The notes under the pieces are model-generated. The model was not told the DNA's origin. It did no database searches and saw only the letters and a list, made by a program, of their open reading frames with translations. From NCBI GenBank assembly GCA_963926275.1, contig CAWUWP010000061.1:1-8343 (forward strand): a stretch of 8,343 nt of DNA, written 5' to 3'. Below, piece by piece: positions 1 to 7,000 of this stretch. The DNA comes from UBA1858 sp963926275. Its GTDB lineage: Bacteria; Pseudomonadota; Gammaproteobacteria; UBA4575. How positions within the stretch are numbered: position 1 is the stretch's first letter; the number at the start of each line of letters is the position of its first letter. The translations under genes and the position numbers were made by a program.

Positions 1-669
1 AGCAGCACAAGGGTCTTGCGCCTGCGTGATAGGCCTGCCTACTACAATATGTGTCACGCCGGCTGCACGCGCATCTGACGGGCTGACAACTCTATTTTGA
101 TCATCCTTGTTATCACGAGGTAAACGAATGCCTGGAGTAACAATCATAAAGTGCTGGTGACTTTGTGCACGAATCATCGTCGCTTCTTGTGCCGAGCAAA
201 CAACACCATCCAATTTGGCTTGCTCAGCCATAGCGGCCCATTTAGCCACCACTTTCTCCACTTGCCCACTAACACCGACTTCAGTCAATGTGTCTTGATC
301 CATGGACGTTAATACAGTGACTGCAATCAACTTGGGTTGTGACGATACATCTTGCTTATCTATCGCTTCACGTGCCGCGTACATCATGGCACTACCTCCT
401 GAAGCATGCACATTCACCATCCAAACACCCAGCTTGCTAGCAACGCTACAGGCCTGAGCCACGGTATTAGGAATGTCATGGAATTTAAGATCAAGGAATA
501 CGTCAAATCCTTTAGCCACTAATTTTTCGACAAAATGTGGGCCACCAGATAAGAACAACTCAAAACCAACCTTTAACGCACAAGATTGGGGATGAATTTT
601 TTCAACAAATTGTAATGCTAATTCTGGACTAGGGTAGTCCAGCGCGACAATCACCATGCGATTAGTCAT
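1..669 (-). CDS. pyrF: Orotidine 5'-phosphate decarboxylase, 3' end outside the window
   Basis: This enzyme decarboxylates OMP to UMP, the last step of de novo pyrimidine synthesis, in the cytosol. The visible part is 223 residues from an ATG at 669 and is open at the window's left edge; the family is about 230-240 residues, so only some ten C-terminal codons are missing. The active-site motif DLKFHDI (about residues 60-66, with D60, K62 and D65) forms the Asp-Lys-Asp charged network. VNVHASGG (about 82-89) and the phosphate-binding VVGRPIT (about 209-215) are intact. An in-frame TAA lies just upstream of the ATG, at 684-682, so the start cannot move far; a second ATG four codons in is an alternative. 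No clear Shine-Dalgarno sequence precedes either. It follows ihfB by 85 nt with no convincing terminator between, so it may be the distal gene of the same operon. Confidence 0.97.
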   Translation of the reverse strand, partial: MTNRMVIVALDYPSPELALQFVEKIHPQSCALKVGFELFLSGGPHFVEKLVAKGFDVFLDLKFHDIPNTVAQACSVASKLGVWMVNVHASGGSAMMYAAREAIDKQDVSSQPKLIAVTVLTSMDQDTLTEVGVSGQVEKVVAKWAAMAEQAKLDGVVCSAQEATMIRAQSHQHFMIVTPGIRLPRDNKDDQNRVVSPSDARAAGVTHIVVGRPITQAQDPCAA

Positions 670-754
670 TTTTGAATGCCATTAATAATGGGGAATGATT
701 TGAATTAAATAAGCGAGATAACCGCTAACACTTAATGGAAGCAGACAACAAAAA

Positions 755-1072
755 CTAACTATTATTGTCTTCTTGATCCAAATCTTTGTTAACACGCTCT
801 CTTAATTCTTTTCCTGGCTTGAAATGCGGAACATATTTCCCTGGCAGGGAAACAGTCTCTCCAGTTTTTGGATTCCGACCCACACGAGGTGGGCGAAAGT
901 GTAATGAAAAACTACCAAAGCCTCTGATCTCAATACGCTCTCCAGAAGAGAGCGCATCGCTCATTTGCTCTATGACGCTTTTGACAGAAAGTTCTATATC
1001 TTTATGCTGCAAATGATTTTGCTTTTGCGCAATTTTTTCTATCAACTCAGACTTAGTTATTACATTACTCAC
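755..1072 (-). CDS. ihfB: Integration host factor beta subunit
   Basis: The product is the beta half of the IHF heterodimer, a nucleoid protein that bends DNA sharply and serves recombination, replication and transcription; the partner IhfA is not in the window. The 105-residue protein carries the family's IRGFGSFSL strand (49-57), the DNA-gripping arm RVGRNPKTGE (63-72) whose tip proline intercalates into the minor groove, and the C-terminal KYVPHFKPGKELRERV segment. These match IHF-beta better than IHF-alpha or HU. The start is GTG at 1072. It is preceded by AAAGGG about 8 nt upstream, the best ribosome binding site in the window. E. coli IHF-beta begins at the equivalent of T6 (MTKSELIE), but here the codon before it is ATA, so the protein has about five extra N-terminal residues. 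A short acidic tail (DQEDNNS) extends the C-terminus. It lies 25 nt after rpsA, a conserved pairing. Confidence 0.97.
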   Translation of the reverse strand: MSNVITKSELIEKIAQKQNHLQHKDIELSVKSVIEQMSDALSSGERIEIRGFGSFSLHFRPPRVGRNPKTGETVSLPGKYVPHFKPGKELRERVNKDLDQEDNNS

Positions 1073-1090
1073 CGAAGAGACCCTTTATGA
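1073..1090 (-). promoter_or_regulatory. Strong ribosome binding site that fixes the ihfB GTG start
   Basis: On the minus strand AAAGGG stands 8 nt before the GTG at 1072. It supports GTG as initiator although no in-frame ATG exists near the family's usual start. No other gene in the window has a comparable site. Confidence 0.7.
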
Positions 1091-1097
1091 TTGATTG

Positions 1098-2768
1098 TTA
1101 TTTGTCGCCCAGCTGTTCCTTAAGAAGGTCTCCCAAAGTAGAGCCGGTGCCACTGTTACTACTGCTGTAGTCTGACAGTACATCTGCTTCTTCTTGCTCT
1201 TCCTTAGCCTTAATTGAGAGAGTTAATGCGCGTGTCTTACGATCAACACCAATAAATTTAGCTTCAATCGCTTCGCCTTCCTTCAAGACAGTACGCAAAT
1301 CTTCAATTTTGTCGCGAGCAAATTCTGTTGCTCTCAACACACCGTCAATACCTTCAGCTAATTCAACAATCGCTGCTTTAGCATCCACTTCTTTAACGAC
1401 ACCATTAACAATCGTACCTTTAGCATGTTCCGCTAAGTAAGCTGACAATGGATCTTTATCAAGCTGCTTAATACCTAATGAAATCCGCTCACGTTCTGCA
1501 TCGACTGCAAGCACGATAGCTTCAATTTCTTCGCTCTTCTTAAAGTTGCGAATAGCATCTTCGCCGGTATCGCTCCAAGAGATGTCAGATAAATGTACCA
1601 AGCCATCAATACCGCCATCAAGACCAATGAATATTCCAAAGTCAGTAATTGACTTAATCTGGCCGCTGACTTTGCTTCCTTTATCATGAGTTGCTGCGAA
1701 CTCATCCCAAGGATTAGATTGACACTGCTTAATACCTAATGAGATACGACGACGTTCTTCGTCAATATCCAACACCATGACTTCTTTCTCATCGCCTAAG
1801 GCAACGATTTTAGCTGGATTAACATTTTTGCTAGTCCAATCCATTTCAGACACGTGAACTAATCCTTCAACGCCATCTTCAATTTCAATAAAGCAACCGT
1901 AATCAGCAATGTTTGTCACCTTACCAAAGGTTCTTGAACCTTCAGGGAAACGTCTCATCAAGTCAGCCCATGGATCTGAACCTAGTTGCTTCAAGCCAAG
2001 TGATACACGTGTCTTTTCTTTATCAAACTTCAAGACCTTCACTTCAATTTCGTCACCGATAGCGACTACTTCTGAAGGATGCTTGACTCGTTTCCATGCC
2101 ATATCAGTGATATGTAGTAATCCGTCAACACCACCAAGATCCAAGAATGCGCCGTAGTCAGTTAAGTTCTTAACAATGCCCTTAACTACGCTACCATCTT
2201 GCAAGCTCTCTAATAATTGCTCACGTTCTGCGCTGTATTCTGTTTCAACGACTGCACGACGTGATACCACCACGTTGTTTCTACGCTGATCAAGTTTAAT
2301 AACTTTAAATTCTAACTCTTTACCTTCTAAATATGCGGTATCGCGAACAGGTCTAACATCGACCAACGAACCAGGAAGGAAGGCACGGATGTCAGGCAAT
2401 TCAACAGTGAATCCACCTTTAACTTTTCCGGTAATAACACCAATAATAGATTCGCCAGATTCGGTGATACGCTCTAACTCACTCCACGCTTTAGCACGTC
2501 GTGCTTTTTCTCGTGATAGGCGAGTTTCGCCATAACCGTCTTCTACCGCTTCTAGAGCAACTTCAACGACATCACCAATAGCGACGTTAGTTTCACCGCG
2601 CTCATTTTTGAATTCGTCAGCGGGAATAATCCCTTCGGATTTAAGTCCAGCATTGACCACGACTACGTCGTTTCGAATATCAATAACAGTTCCATCGACA
2701 ATGGAACCGGGTTTCATGTTTAGATTAGATAAACTCTCTTCTAATAATTCTGCAAAACTCTCACTCAT
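1098..2768 (-). CDS. rpsA: 30S ribosomal protein S1
   Basis: S1 is the largest 30S protein; it captures and unfolds mRNA at initiation and matters most for messages with weak Shine-Dalgarno sequences. The 556-residue product has six S1 (OB-fold) repeats at about 19-87, 105-170, 191-259, 276-346, 363-433 and 450-519, the gamma/betaproteobacterial arrangement; E. coli S1 has 557. Repeats 3-5 show the typical ADYGCFIE / TDYGAFLD / TDFGIFIG cores followed by DGLxHxSD and end in SLGIKQ. The first two, more divergent repeats are the ribosome-docking ones in the known protein. The tail (about 525-556) is Ser/Gly-rich and ends with TLGDLLKEQLG, seen in many non-enteric relatives. ATG at 2768 is the start; there is no good Shine-Dalgarno sequence, as is typical for rpsA. 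The gene sits between cmk and ihfB in the conserved order. Confidence 0.98.
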   Translation of the reverse strand: MSESFAELLEESLSNLNMKPGSIVDGTVIDIRNDVVVVNAGLKSEGIIPADEFKNERGETNVAIGDVVEVALEAVEDGYGETRLSREKARRAKAWSELERITESGESIIGVITGKVKGGFTVELPDIRAFLPGSLVDVRPVRDTAYLEGKELEFKVIKLDQRRNNVVVSRRAVVETEYSAEREQLLESLQDGSVVKGIVKNLTDYGAFLDLGGVDGLLHITDMAWKRVKHPSEVVAIGDEIEVKVLKFDKEKTRVSLGLKQLGSDPWADLMRRFPEGSRTFGKVTNIADYGCFIEIEDGVEGLVHVSEMDWTSKNVNPAKIVALGDEKEVMVLDIDEERRRISLGIKQCQSNPWDEFAATHDKGSKVSGQIKSITDFGIFIGLDGGIDGLVHLSDISWSDTGEDAIRNFKKSEEIEAIVLAVDAERERISLGIKQLDKDPLSAYLAEHAKGTIVNGVVKEVDAKAAIVELAEGIDGVLRATEFARDKIEDLRTVLKEGEAIEAKFIGVDRKTRALTLSIKAKEEQEEADVLSDYSSSNSGTGSTLGDLLKEQLGDK

Positions 2769-2824
2769 AAAATTACAAACTCAATATATAAAATACTTGT
2801 TAGTTAATTAAAAACTGACTCTAC
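2769..2824 (-). promoter_or_regulatory. AT-rich rpsA leader, probable site of S1 autogenous control
   Basis: This 56-nt gap between cmk and rpsA is about 80% A+T and has only a poor TGAG about 11 nt before the ATG. In E. coli the rpsA initiation region also lacks a strong Shine-Dalgarno sequence, and S1 represses its own translation there. The analogous role here is inferred from gene position and composition, not from a recognised motif. AT-rich stretches could also hold a local promoter, but no good -35/-10 pair was found. Confidence 0.4.
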
Positions 2825-3523
2825 TTATTCTATAAACAAACATTTTCGAACGTATGCAGCCGAGCTACTCACTACGGTTTCAATAGACATTTTTGTAGAA
2901 TCAATCACCATTGCATCCTTGGCCGCAACCAAAGGCGCTGTACTACGCGAACGATCGCGCTCATCTCTCTCACGGATTCCGTCAGACAGCTGTTCAAAAT
3001 TAGCACTAATTCCTTGGTCAATCAACTGTTTATATCGCCTCTGGGCTCTTTCTTCACAGCTTGCATCAAGAAAAATCTTAACTTCTGCTTGCGGGAACAC
3101 CACGGTGCCTAAATCTCGACCATCCGCGACCAATCCCGGACTGGCTTGAAATCTTCGCTGCAGCGCCAATAACTCTTTTCTGACCTCACTAAGGACAGCC
3201 ACTTGTGAGGCATAACTCGAACATTCTTCAGACCTCAAGCTAGTATCAATATTTTCACCTTCTATATGAGCGGCAAAGTTCTGATCTTGCGGAAATTCTA
3301 ATGATAACTGGCGGGCCAATTCAACTAACTGGGCCAAATCGTCTAATTGGATCTGTTCTTTGAGCGCTTTCACCGATAACGCTCGATAGACTGCACCACT
3401 ATCTAAATAATTAAAGCCAAACATTTGAGCGAGCTCTTTTGCCAGTGTTCCTTTACCCACACCGGCTGGACCATCAATAGTCACCACCGGAACTTGGACG
3501 ATATTATGATTACTAGATGACAT
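2825..3523 (-). CDS. cmk: Cytidylate kinase (CMP/dCMP kinase)
   Basis: The enzyme transfers phosphate from ATP to CMP or dCMP in the cytosol, recycling CMP from RNA and lipid turnover. The 232 residues match the bacterial Cmk family throughout. There is a P-loop GPAGVGKGT (18-26), then DSGAVYR (41-47) in the nucleotide-monophosphate site and the CMP-specific insert region (about 60-110). VADGRDLGTVVFP (132-144) carries the conserved Arg and Asp that contact the monophosphate, VKIFLDAS follows at 148-155, and the Arg-rich lid RERDERDRSR is at 184-193. The ATG start at 3523 lies inside the end of aroA (11-nt overlap), so translation is probably coupled. Length is close to the E. coli enzyme, with a few extra N-terminal residues before the first beta strand. 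The placement between aroA and rpsA is widely conserved. Confidence 0.97.
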   Translation of the reverse strand: MSSSNHNIVQVPVVTIDGPAGVGKGTLAKELAQMFGFNYLDSGAVYRALSVKALKEQIQLDDLAQLVELARQLSLEFPQDQNFAAHIEGENIDTSLRSEECSSYASQVAVLSEVRKELLALQRRFQASPGLVADGRDLGTVVFPQAEVKIFLDASCEERAQRRYKQLIDQGISANFEQLSDGIRERDERDRSRSTAPLVAAKDAMVIDSTKMSIETVVSSSAAYVRKCLFIE

Positions 3524-4811
3524 GAATATTCAGCCCAATTGAATTCGCTAGCTCAACAAACCCCGGAAATGAGGTTGCGACATTTTGACAGTCAGTGATT
3601 TCGATATTTGCATTCGCTCTCAGCGAGGCCACAGCAAATGACATTGCCACTCGATGATCATGGCCACTCTCTATGGTCCCACCAGAAAATTCACCACCGG
3701 TGATAGATAGACCATCAGGAAACTCTTCTACTTTTATATTAAGCGCAGTCAATCCTTTAGCGACCTGACTGATTCGATCACTTTCCTTAACACGCAGTTC
3801 TTCTGCGTTGGTGACACGAGTGACGCCCTCTGCGCATGCCGCTGCAATACATATAATAGGAAATTCATCGATCGCTGAGGGAACAAGGTGCGTAGGAACA
3901 TCAATCCCTCTTAACTGGCTAGTTCGTATCGTAATCGATGCAGTAGGTTCGCCCCCCATCATGGCTCGATTATGCACTTCAATATTGGCATTCATTTGCT
4001 GAAGAATATCTATCACGCCGGTGCGAGTGGGATTCATGCCAACATTATGGATCGTAATTTCACCTTGATCAGCAATACAAGCGGCCACTATAAAGAAGGC
4101 TGCTGAAGAAATATCCGCAGGCACTTGTAACTCGGTTGCTTGCAGCTGATTTCCGCCCTCTACTGATATGCGTCCGTCTTTTACTTCTAACGGATAGTTA
4201 AATGACGCCAGCATGCGTTCAGTATGATCACGGGTAATTTTAGATTCTATGACTGTTGTGGTGCCTTGCGCATATAAACCAGCAAGTAAAATCGCCGATT
4301 TAACTTGTGCGCTAGCAACAGGTAATTCGTAGCTAATGGCCTGGAGTTGGTCTACCGGTTGAATCAGTACTGGCGGCGTTCCATCTTCGCTAGTGGACAC
4401 ATTGGCGGCCATCAAACTGAGAGGATCACACACTCTTCGCATAGGTCGCTTCATTAACGATCCATCACCCACCAACTCAGTTTGAATTGATTGCCCTGCG
4501 AGCAATCCAGTCAATAATCTCATGGAGGTCCCGGAATTACCCAAGTCCAGTGTTTTACTAGGCTGAGCTAAACCCGCTCTTCCTACCCCGTGAATAGATA
4601 ACTCACCTTCATTAACACGATTAATTTGAACGCCCATTTGCTGAAATGCATTCATCGTCGCCAGACAATCTTCACCTTCTAAAAATCCTGTCACATGCGA
4701 TGTCCCTTGCGCGATTGAAGCGAGCATGATGGATCGATGAGAGATAGACTTATCACCAGGAACGGTTATTTCGCCCATAGCATTTTTGCGTGGTTCTACA
4801 ATATATTTCAA
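3513..4811 (-). CDS. aroA: 3-phosphoshikimate 1-carboxyvinyltransferase (EPSP synthase, class II type)
   Basis: This enzyme condenses shikimate 3-phosphate with PEP to EPSP, the sixth shikimate-pathway step. The 432 residues carry all four short motifs used to define class II EPSP synthases: GDKS (19-22), SAQVK (167-171), RDHTE (194-198) and NPTR (260-263). Other family landmarks are GNSGTSMR (91-98), a catalytic Asp in AIDEFP (D315), LRVKESDRI (339-347) and DHRVAM (385-390). The residue matching E. coli Gly96 (glyphosate contact) is Gly94, not the Ala of the CP4 enzyme. The start is TTG at 4811: it keeps the conserved first strand (YIVEP), an in-frame TAA lies five codons upstream, and the next ATG (residue 12) would remove that strand. 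No clear ribosome binding site precedes it. aroA lies 38 nt after tyrA; in Pseudomonas the two are fused. Confidence 0.96.
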   Translation of the reverse strand: MKYIVEPRKNAMGEITVPGDKSISHRSIMLASIAQGTSHVTGFLEGEDCLATMNAFQQMGVQINRVNEGELSIHGVGRAGLAQPSKTLDLGNSGTSMRLLTGLLAGQSIQTELVGDGSLMKRPMRRVCDPLSLMAANVSTSEDGTPPVLIQPVDQLQAISYELPVASAQVKSAILLAGLYAQGTTTVIESKITRDHTERMLASFNYPLEVKDGRISVEGGNQLQATELQVPADISSAAFFIVAACIADQGEITIHNVGMNPTRTGVIDILQQMNANIEVHNRAMMGGEPTASITIRTSQLRGIDVPTHLVPSAIDEFPIICIAAACAEGVTRVTNAEELRVKESDRISQVAKGLTALNIKVEEFPDGLSITGGEFSGGTIESGHDHRVAMSFAVASLRANANIEITDCQNVATSFPGFVELANSIGLNIHVI

Positions 4812-4849
4812 AACTATTTGTACTTAAAATTTAGATTAGAGTTTTAACA

Positions 4850-5713
4850 TTAACTATCTATATATTTATCTCTGGCCTTCTTGGCATCGATAAATATTTC
4901 TTCCAATGCATTACCGTCACTTGTTTCCAAGCTACCTCGCAGTTGCTTCAAGCTTTTATCAAAATGCGATAACGCATTGAGTAAATGTTCTCGATTCGCT
5001 AAACAGATATCTCGCCAAACCGCTGGATCACTAGACGCAATTCTCGTGAAATCTGCAAAGCCACCCGCTGCATAACGAAATATTTCTTGTGTATGCGATT
5101 GCGTAGACAGGCAATGTACTAATGAGAACGCTAACGCATGAGGTAAATGACTGGTCGCCGCTAGAATTTGATCATGATCTTGTGCATTAAGTTGCTCGAC
5201 ATTAGCACCGACTTGCTCCCACATATCAGCGACAAGCGTTAAACTGTCTTTATGCGTTTGTTCCATTGGCGTTAAAATGACTTTTCTATGCTCAAATAAA
5301 TCACCCATCGCAGCATTGACGCCACTGAGCTCTCGACCTGCTATAGGATGACCTGGAACAAAGCAATGGGACTTCATGTTTGGAAAAACATGATTAAAAT
5401 CATCGATAACACTCTGCTTGGTACTACTAACATCAGTAATTGCTTTGCACTTATCAACCCAAGGCTGCAACCGCTGAAACACATTTGCTACTTTCAATAC
5501 AGGCACTGCGATCACGACAATATCTGGAATCACAGGACAGTCATCAACACTCATATACCCAGTATCAATCACCTTAAGTTTTATTGCTTCATTAATCGTA
5601 TCTTGATGCACATCAATGCCGATGATTGATTCACACCAGTTTTGCTTGCGAAGCCCACATGCTAACGAGCCACCAATTAGACCGACTCCAATAACACAGA
5701 TTGTTTTCACCAT
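4850..5713 (-). CDS. tyrA: Prephenate dehydrogenase (TyrA, NAD-type)
   Basis: TyrA oxidatively decarboxylates prephenate to 4-hydroxyphenylpyruvate for tyrosine synthesis. From the ATG at 5713 the product is 287 residues. The Rossmann fold opens with VIGVGLIGGS (7-16), and an Asp at the end of strand 2 (D34) points to NAD rather than NADP. ITDVSSTK (92-99) and GHPIAGRE (121-128, with the catalytic His) identify the prephenate/arogenate dehydrogenase family. The helical dimerisation domain follows with SHLPH (188-192). There is no fused chorismate mutase and no C-terminal ACT domain, so tyrosine feedback, if any, is not through an appended ACT domain. A longer reading frame from TTG at 5752 would overlap pheA and add 13 residues before the fold; the ATG, 10 nt after the pheA stop, is better. 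Substrate choice between prephenate and arogenate cannot be settled from sequence alone. Confidence 0.95.
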   Translation of the reverse strand: MVKTICVIGVGLIGGSLACGLRKQNWCESIIGIDVHQDTINEAIKLKVIDTGYMSVDDCPVIPDIVVIAVPVLKVANVFQRLQPWVDKCKAITDVSSTKQSVIDDFNHVFPNMKSHCFVPGHPIAGRELSGVNAAMGDLFEHRKVILTPMEQTHKDSLTLVADMWEQVGANVEQLNAQDHDQILAATSHLPHALAFSLVHCLSTQSHTQEIFRYAAGGFADFTRIASSDPAVWRDICLANREHLLNALSHFDKSLKQLRGSLETSDGNALEEIFIDAKKARDKYIDS

Positions 5714-5723
5714 GGAATTAACT

Positions 5724-6806
5724 TTATAAGACCGCTTTAGGATACGAACCAAGGATATTGATCATCTCAGACACCTCACTCAACTCATGCAACGCCAGTT
5801 TGAGCGGCTGATCATCCACATGTCCTTCAAGATCCAGGAAGAATATATATTCCCAATTAGCGCTATGAGAAGGCCGAGACTCGATGCGTGTCAGGCTCAC
5901 GTTATGTTCAGCAAATGGCTTCAGCAAGCTATATAACGCACCTGGTTTATTGGGAGCACTGACCAACAAGCTTGTTTTATCAACGCCTGAAGCGGCAACT
6001 GTATTGGAGCCTATGATTAAGAAGCGAGTGGTATTGTCTGGCATATCTTCGATGTTACTAGCCAATATATTTAAATCGTATTTTTCTGCAGCAGAACGAC
6101 TAGCAATCGCCGCCACGCTAGCTTGCTGTTGCGCAATCAATGCTGCTTGAGCATTACTGCCAACGGCTTTTCTTGTTACCGCCCCCATATTTGCGTCTAA
6201 CCACTTGCGACACTGTGCCAATGATTGTTGATGTGAAGTAATTTGTGTGACTTTATTTATGTCAGTTTCACGCGACAATAGGAAGTGGTGAATGCGCAAT
6301 TCAACTTCACCGACGATCTTAAGTGAAGAACGAGTGAAATTATCTAGCGTATGAGTAATGACACCCTCAGTTGAATTCTCAATGGGGACGACACCATAAT
6401 TTGCGGCACCCGATTCTACTTCTCGAAACACTTCGCTAATCGAGTTTATCGCTGTGGTTCGCACCGAATGACCGAAATGCTTGAGCGCTGCTTCTTCGGT
6501 AAAGGTTGCGGCTGGGCCCAAAAATGCGATATTCAACTGTCTTTCTACTGCCAGGCATGCAGACATAATTTGACGGAACAGACGCGCCATTTCTTCATCA
6601 ACTAGCGGGCCGGGGTTTTGCTCAGCAACCCTTCTCAGAATACTAGCTTCTCTTTCAGGCCGATAAAATTGACACTCATCTTCACCGCTCTCTTTCTTGA
6701 TAGCCCCTACCTCAGTAGCGCAGTTAGCGCGTGCCGAAATCAATGCTAGCAATTGTTCATCTAACTGATCAATCTCGATGCGTAGGTCTTTTAAACTTTT
6801 TTTCAT
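5724..6806 (-). CDS. pheA: Bifunctional chorismate mutase/prephenate dehydratase (P-protein)
   Basis: PheA converts chorismate to prephenate and then phenylpyruvate, the committed route to phenylalanine. From the ATG at 6806 the protein is 360 residues in three domains. An AroQ-type chorismate mutase spans about 1-90 (LKDLRIEIDQLDEQLLALI near the start; YRPEREASIL at 48-57). A prephenate dehydratase spans about 91-268 (IAFLGPAATFTEEAA, GVVPIENSTEG, SHQQSLAQC, and the TTRF catalytic motif at 259-262). A C-terminal ACT domain covers about 277-354, with GALY (289-292) and ESRP (309-312), the phenylalanine-binding motifs, so feedback inhibition by Phe is likely. A TTG at 6812 would add two residues and is less likely. 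No good Shine-Dalgarno sequence is present. It is the first gene of the minus-strand block, and serC is not beside it as it often is elsewhere. Confidence 0.97.
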   Translation of the reverse strand: MKKSLKDLRIEIDQLDEQLLALISARANCATEVGAIKKESGEDECQFYRPEREASILRRVAEQNPGPLVDEEMARLFRQIMSACLAVERQLNIAFLGPAATFTEEAALKHFGHSVRTTAINSISEVFREVESGAANYGVVPIENSTEGVITHTLDNFTRSSLKIVGEVELRIHHFLLSRETDINKVTQITSHQQSLAQCRKWLDANMGAVTRKAVGSNAQAALIAQQQASVAAIASRSAAEKYDLNILASNIEDMPDNTTRFLIIGSNTVAASGVDKTSLLVSAPNKPGALYSLLKPFAEHNVSLTRIESRPSHSANWEYIFFLDLEGHVDDQPLKLALHELSEVSEMINILGSYPKAVL

Positions 6807-6832
6807 GCTCAATCTATGTTCATTGAATAATT

Positions 6833-6861
6833 AAATCTAAGTATATTTAGCGACTAGATTT
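6833..6861 (-). promoter_or_regulatory. Weak AU-rich stem-loop in the pheA leader
   Basis: AAATCTA at 6833-6839 is perfectly complementary to TAGATTT at 6855-6861, with a 15-nt loop, about 27 nt before the pheA ATG. It would form in the pheA leader RNA. It lacks GC pairs and a following U tract, so it is not a classical attenuator. A role is possible but unproven. Confidence 0.25.
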
Positions 6862-6924
6862 CTCCAACATATGAAATCCAGCCCATTATTAAATTCCAAG
6901 TTCATGATAGAGTCGAATTCGAGG

Positions 6925-6953
6925 ACTATATACCCTCTATCTCTATGAGTTAA
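6925..6953 (-). promoter_or_regulatory. Candidate sigma-70 promoter for the pheA operon
   Basis: On the minus strand a -35 TTAACT (6953-6948, 4/6 to consensus) and a -10 TATAGT (6930-6925, 5/6) are separated by exactly 17 nt. Transcription would begin near 6918, giving a leader of about 110 nt. The spacer holds the tandem CTCTAT repeat. In AT-rich DNA such matches arise by chance, so confidence is moderate. Confidence 0.4.
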
Positions 6954-6961
6954 TGAACTAT

Positions 6962-6977
6962 CGGTAATGAATTACCG
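6962..6977. promoter_or_regulatory. Perfect dyad CGGTAAT-GA-ATTACCG, candidate operator
   Basis: Two 7-nt arms are perfectly complementary around a 2-nt centre; after one mismatch the symmetry continues for two more pairs (TA...TA, 6959-6980). It sits 8 bp upstream of the candidate pheA -35 and about 26 bp upstream of the plus-strand TATAAT, so a dimeric regulator bound here could affect both directions. It does not match the TyrR box (TGTAAA-N6-TTTACA). The regulator is unknown. Confidence 0.45.
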
Positions 6978-7000
6978 CTAACCAGTATTTAAAGCATAGT

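Noticed and set aside
700..730. AGCG...CGCT stem between ihfB and pyrF as a terminator
   Set aside because: It has only four base pairs with no continuous T run after it; too weak to call.
786..1016. Plus-strand ORF opposite ihfB, and similar ones opposite rpsA, cmk, aroA, tyrA and pheA
   Set aside because: All are antisense shadows of strongly conserved genes, with no domain features of their own.
1475..1705. 76-codon minus-strand ORF inside rpsA
   Set aside because: It is an out-of-frame shadow of the S1 repeats, which are intact and conserved in the main frame.
4523..4541. Intrinsic class-II-type glyphosate tolerance inferred from AroA
   Set aside because: Although the four class II motifs are present, the key position is Gly (GNSGTSMR) rather than the Ala of the CP4 enzyme, so tolerance cannot be claimed from sequence.
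5714..5752. 13-residue N-terminal extension of tyrA from a TTG
   Set aside because: It overlaps the pheA end, adds residues before the Rossmann strand that the family lacks, and a better ATG exists at 5713.
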